DNA of 7,351 nt. Origin: an uncultured Lysobacteraceae bacterium. GTDB lineage: Bacteria > Pseudomonadota > Gammaproteobacteria > Xanthomonadales > Xanthomonadaceae. Location of the stretch: contig CAMLSB010000093.1 in the NCBI GenBank assembly GCA_946482565.1, forward strand, positions 1 through 7,351, given 5' to 3'. Of the stretch, positions 6,920 through 7,351 are shown in pieces. The position numbers and the translations under genes are program-made. Numbering within the stretch: the first letter of the stretch is position 1; each line of letters opens with the position of its first letter. Below the pieces are notes generated by a model. The model had not been told where the DNA came from. It worked only from the letters and a program-made list of their open reading frames with translations, and searched no databases.

Positions 6920-7351
6920 CTAGCCCGCCAGCACGGCCGCGATCCGGCGCTGCTCCGCCGCCAGCGCGGCCGGCATCCGGTCGCCGTACTCGCCCAGGTA
7001 GGCCCCGATCGCGTCGAATTCGGCGCGCCAGCCGTCCAGGTCGAAGCCGAAGAGCACGTCCCGCGCCTCCTGCGACAGCTCCAGGCCGTCCAGGTCGAGC
7101 TCTTCCGCCAGCGGCAGGCGGCCCACGGGGGTCTCGGCGGCGCCCGCCCGGCCCTCCACGCGGTCGATCATCCACTCGAGCACGCGCAGGTTGTCGCCGA
7201 ACCCGGGCCACAGGAACTTGCCGTCGGCGCCCTTGCGGAACCAGTTCACGTGGAAGATCTTCGGCAGCTGCGCGCCGGCCTTGTCGAACGACAGCCAGTG
7301 CGCGAAGTAGTCGGCGAAGTTGTAGCCGCAGAACGGCTTCATCGCCATCGG
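6920..7351 (-). CDS. pckG: Phosphoenolpyruvate carboxykinase (GTP), C-terminal part (5' end outside window)
   Basis: PckG converts oxaloacetate and GTP to phosphoenolpyruvate, GDP and CO2, the entry step of gluconeogenesis in the cytoplasm. The window holds the last 143 residues of a protein usually about 600 long; the frame is open at the right edge and ends at TAG (6922-6920). The stretch MKPFCGYNFADYFAHWL is the conserved guanine-nucleotide pocket segment. LPKIFHVNWFRKGADGKFL and WPGFGDNLRVLEWMIDR are near-identical in style to other GTP-type enzymes, including vertebrate PEPCK. The C-terminal helical tail (LDLDGLELSQEARDVLFG onward) is also typical. This excludes the ATP-dependent class. 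The gene points toward the receptor but is separated from it by the receptor promoter, so it is probably an independent unit. No intrinsic terminator with a T-tract is visible after it. Confidence 0.96.
   Translation of the reverse strand, partial: PMAMKPFCGYNFADYFAHWLSFDKAGAQLPKIFHVNWFRKGADGKFLWPGFGDNLRVLEWMIDRVEGRAGAAETPVGRLPLAEELDLDGLELSQEARDVLFGFDLDGWRAEFDAIGAYLGEYGDRMPAALAAEQRRIAAVLAG

Noticed and set aside
6675..7211. A 178-codon minus-strand frame overlapping pckG and running into the receptor start
   Set aside because: Its first two thirds are an Arg/Gly-rich shadow of pckG in another frame, and its remainder crosses the promoter and palindrome region.

Overview
The window reads as chromosomal DNA of a GC-rich gammaproteobacterium, most likely of the Lysobacter/Xanthomonas/Stenotrophomonas group. 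The grounds are the strong G/C bias at third codon positions, an Oar-like TonB-dependent receptor, a GTP-type phosphoenolpyruvate carboxykinase and a TPR-sulfotransferase, a combination familiar from Xanthomonadaceae. The taxon is inferred from gene content and style, not from a marker gene. There are five protein genes, two of them cut by the window edges. I see no tRNA, rRNA, CRISPR array, insertion sequence or phage gene.

Layout, left to right. Positions 1-630 (+) hold the 3' end of an unrecognised protein with a beta-strand-rich, outer-membrane-like C-terminus. It converges on a block of three minus-strand genes, read from right to left. The first is a TonB-dependent receptor (3530-6685) with its own sigma70-like promoter and a short leader ORF that ends in a TAATG overlap with the receptor start. 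A strong intrinsic terminator (3472-3501) follows. Next come a TPR-sulfotransferase (1849-3450) and, 57 bp later, a TPR protein with a transglutaminase-like Cys-His-Asp arrangement (667-1791). At the right edge (6920-7351, minus) is the C-terminus of PckG, a gluconeogenic housekeeping enzyme. Between pckG and the receptor promoter lie two related perfect palindromes 31 bp apart.

How the genes may work together is inference. The receptor would move a substrate across the outer membrane using TonB energy. The sulfotransferase would transfer sulfate from PAPS to an unknown acceptor in the cytoplasm. The TPR/transglutaminase-like protein may act in the periplasm. The terminator implies the receptor is made at a higher level than the two downstream genes, or separately from them. 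The sulfotransferase start sits exactly where a leaderless transcript from a small promoter after the terminator would begin. The most checkable unusual items are the receptor-sulfotransferase-transglutaminase set, the leader ORF, the twin palindromes and the leaderless start. None of them proves a new system.
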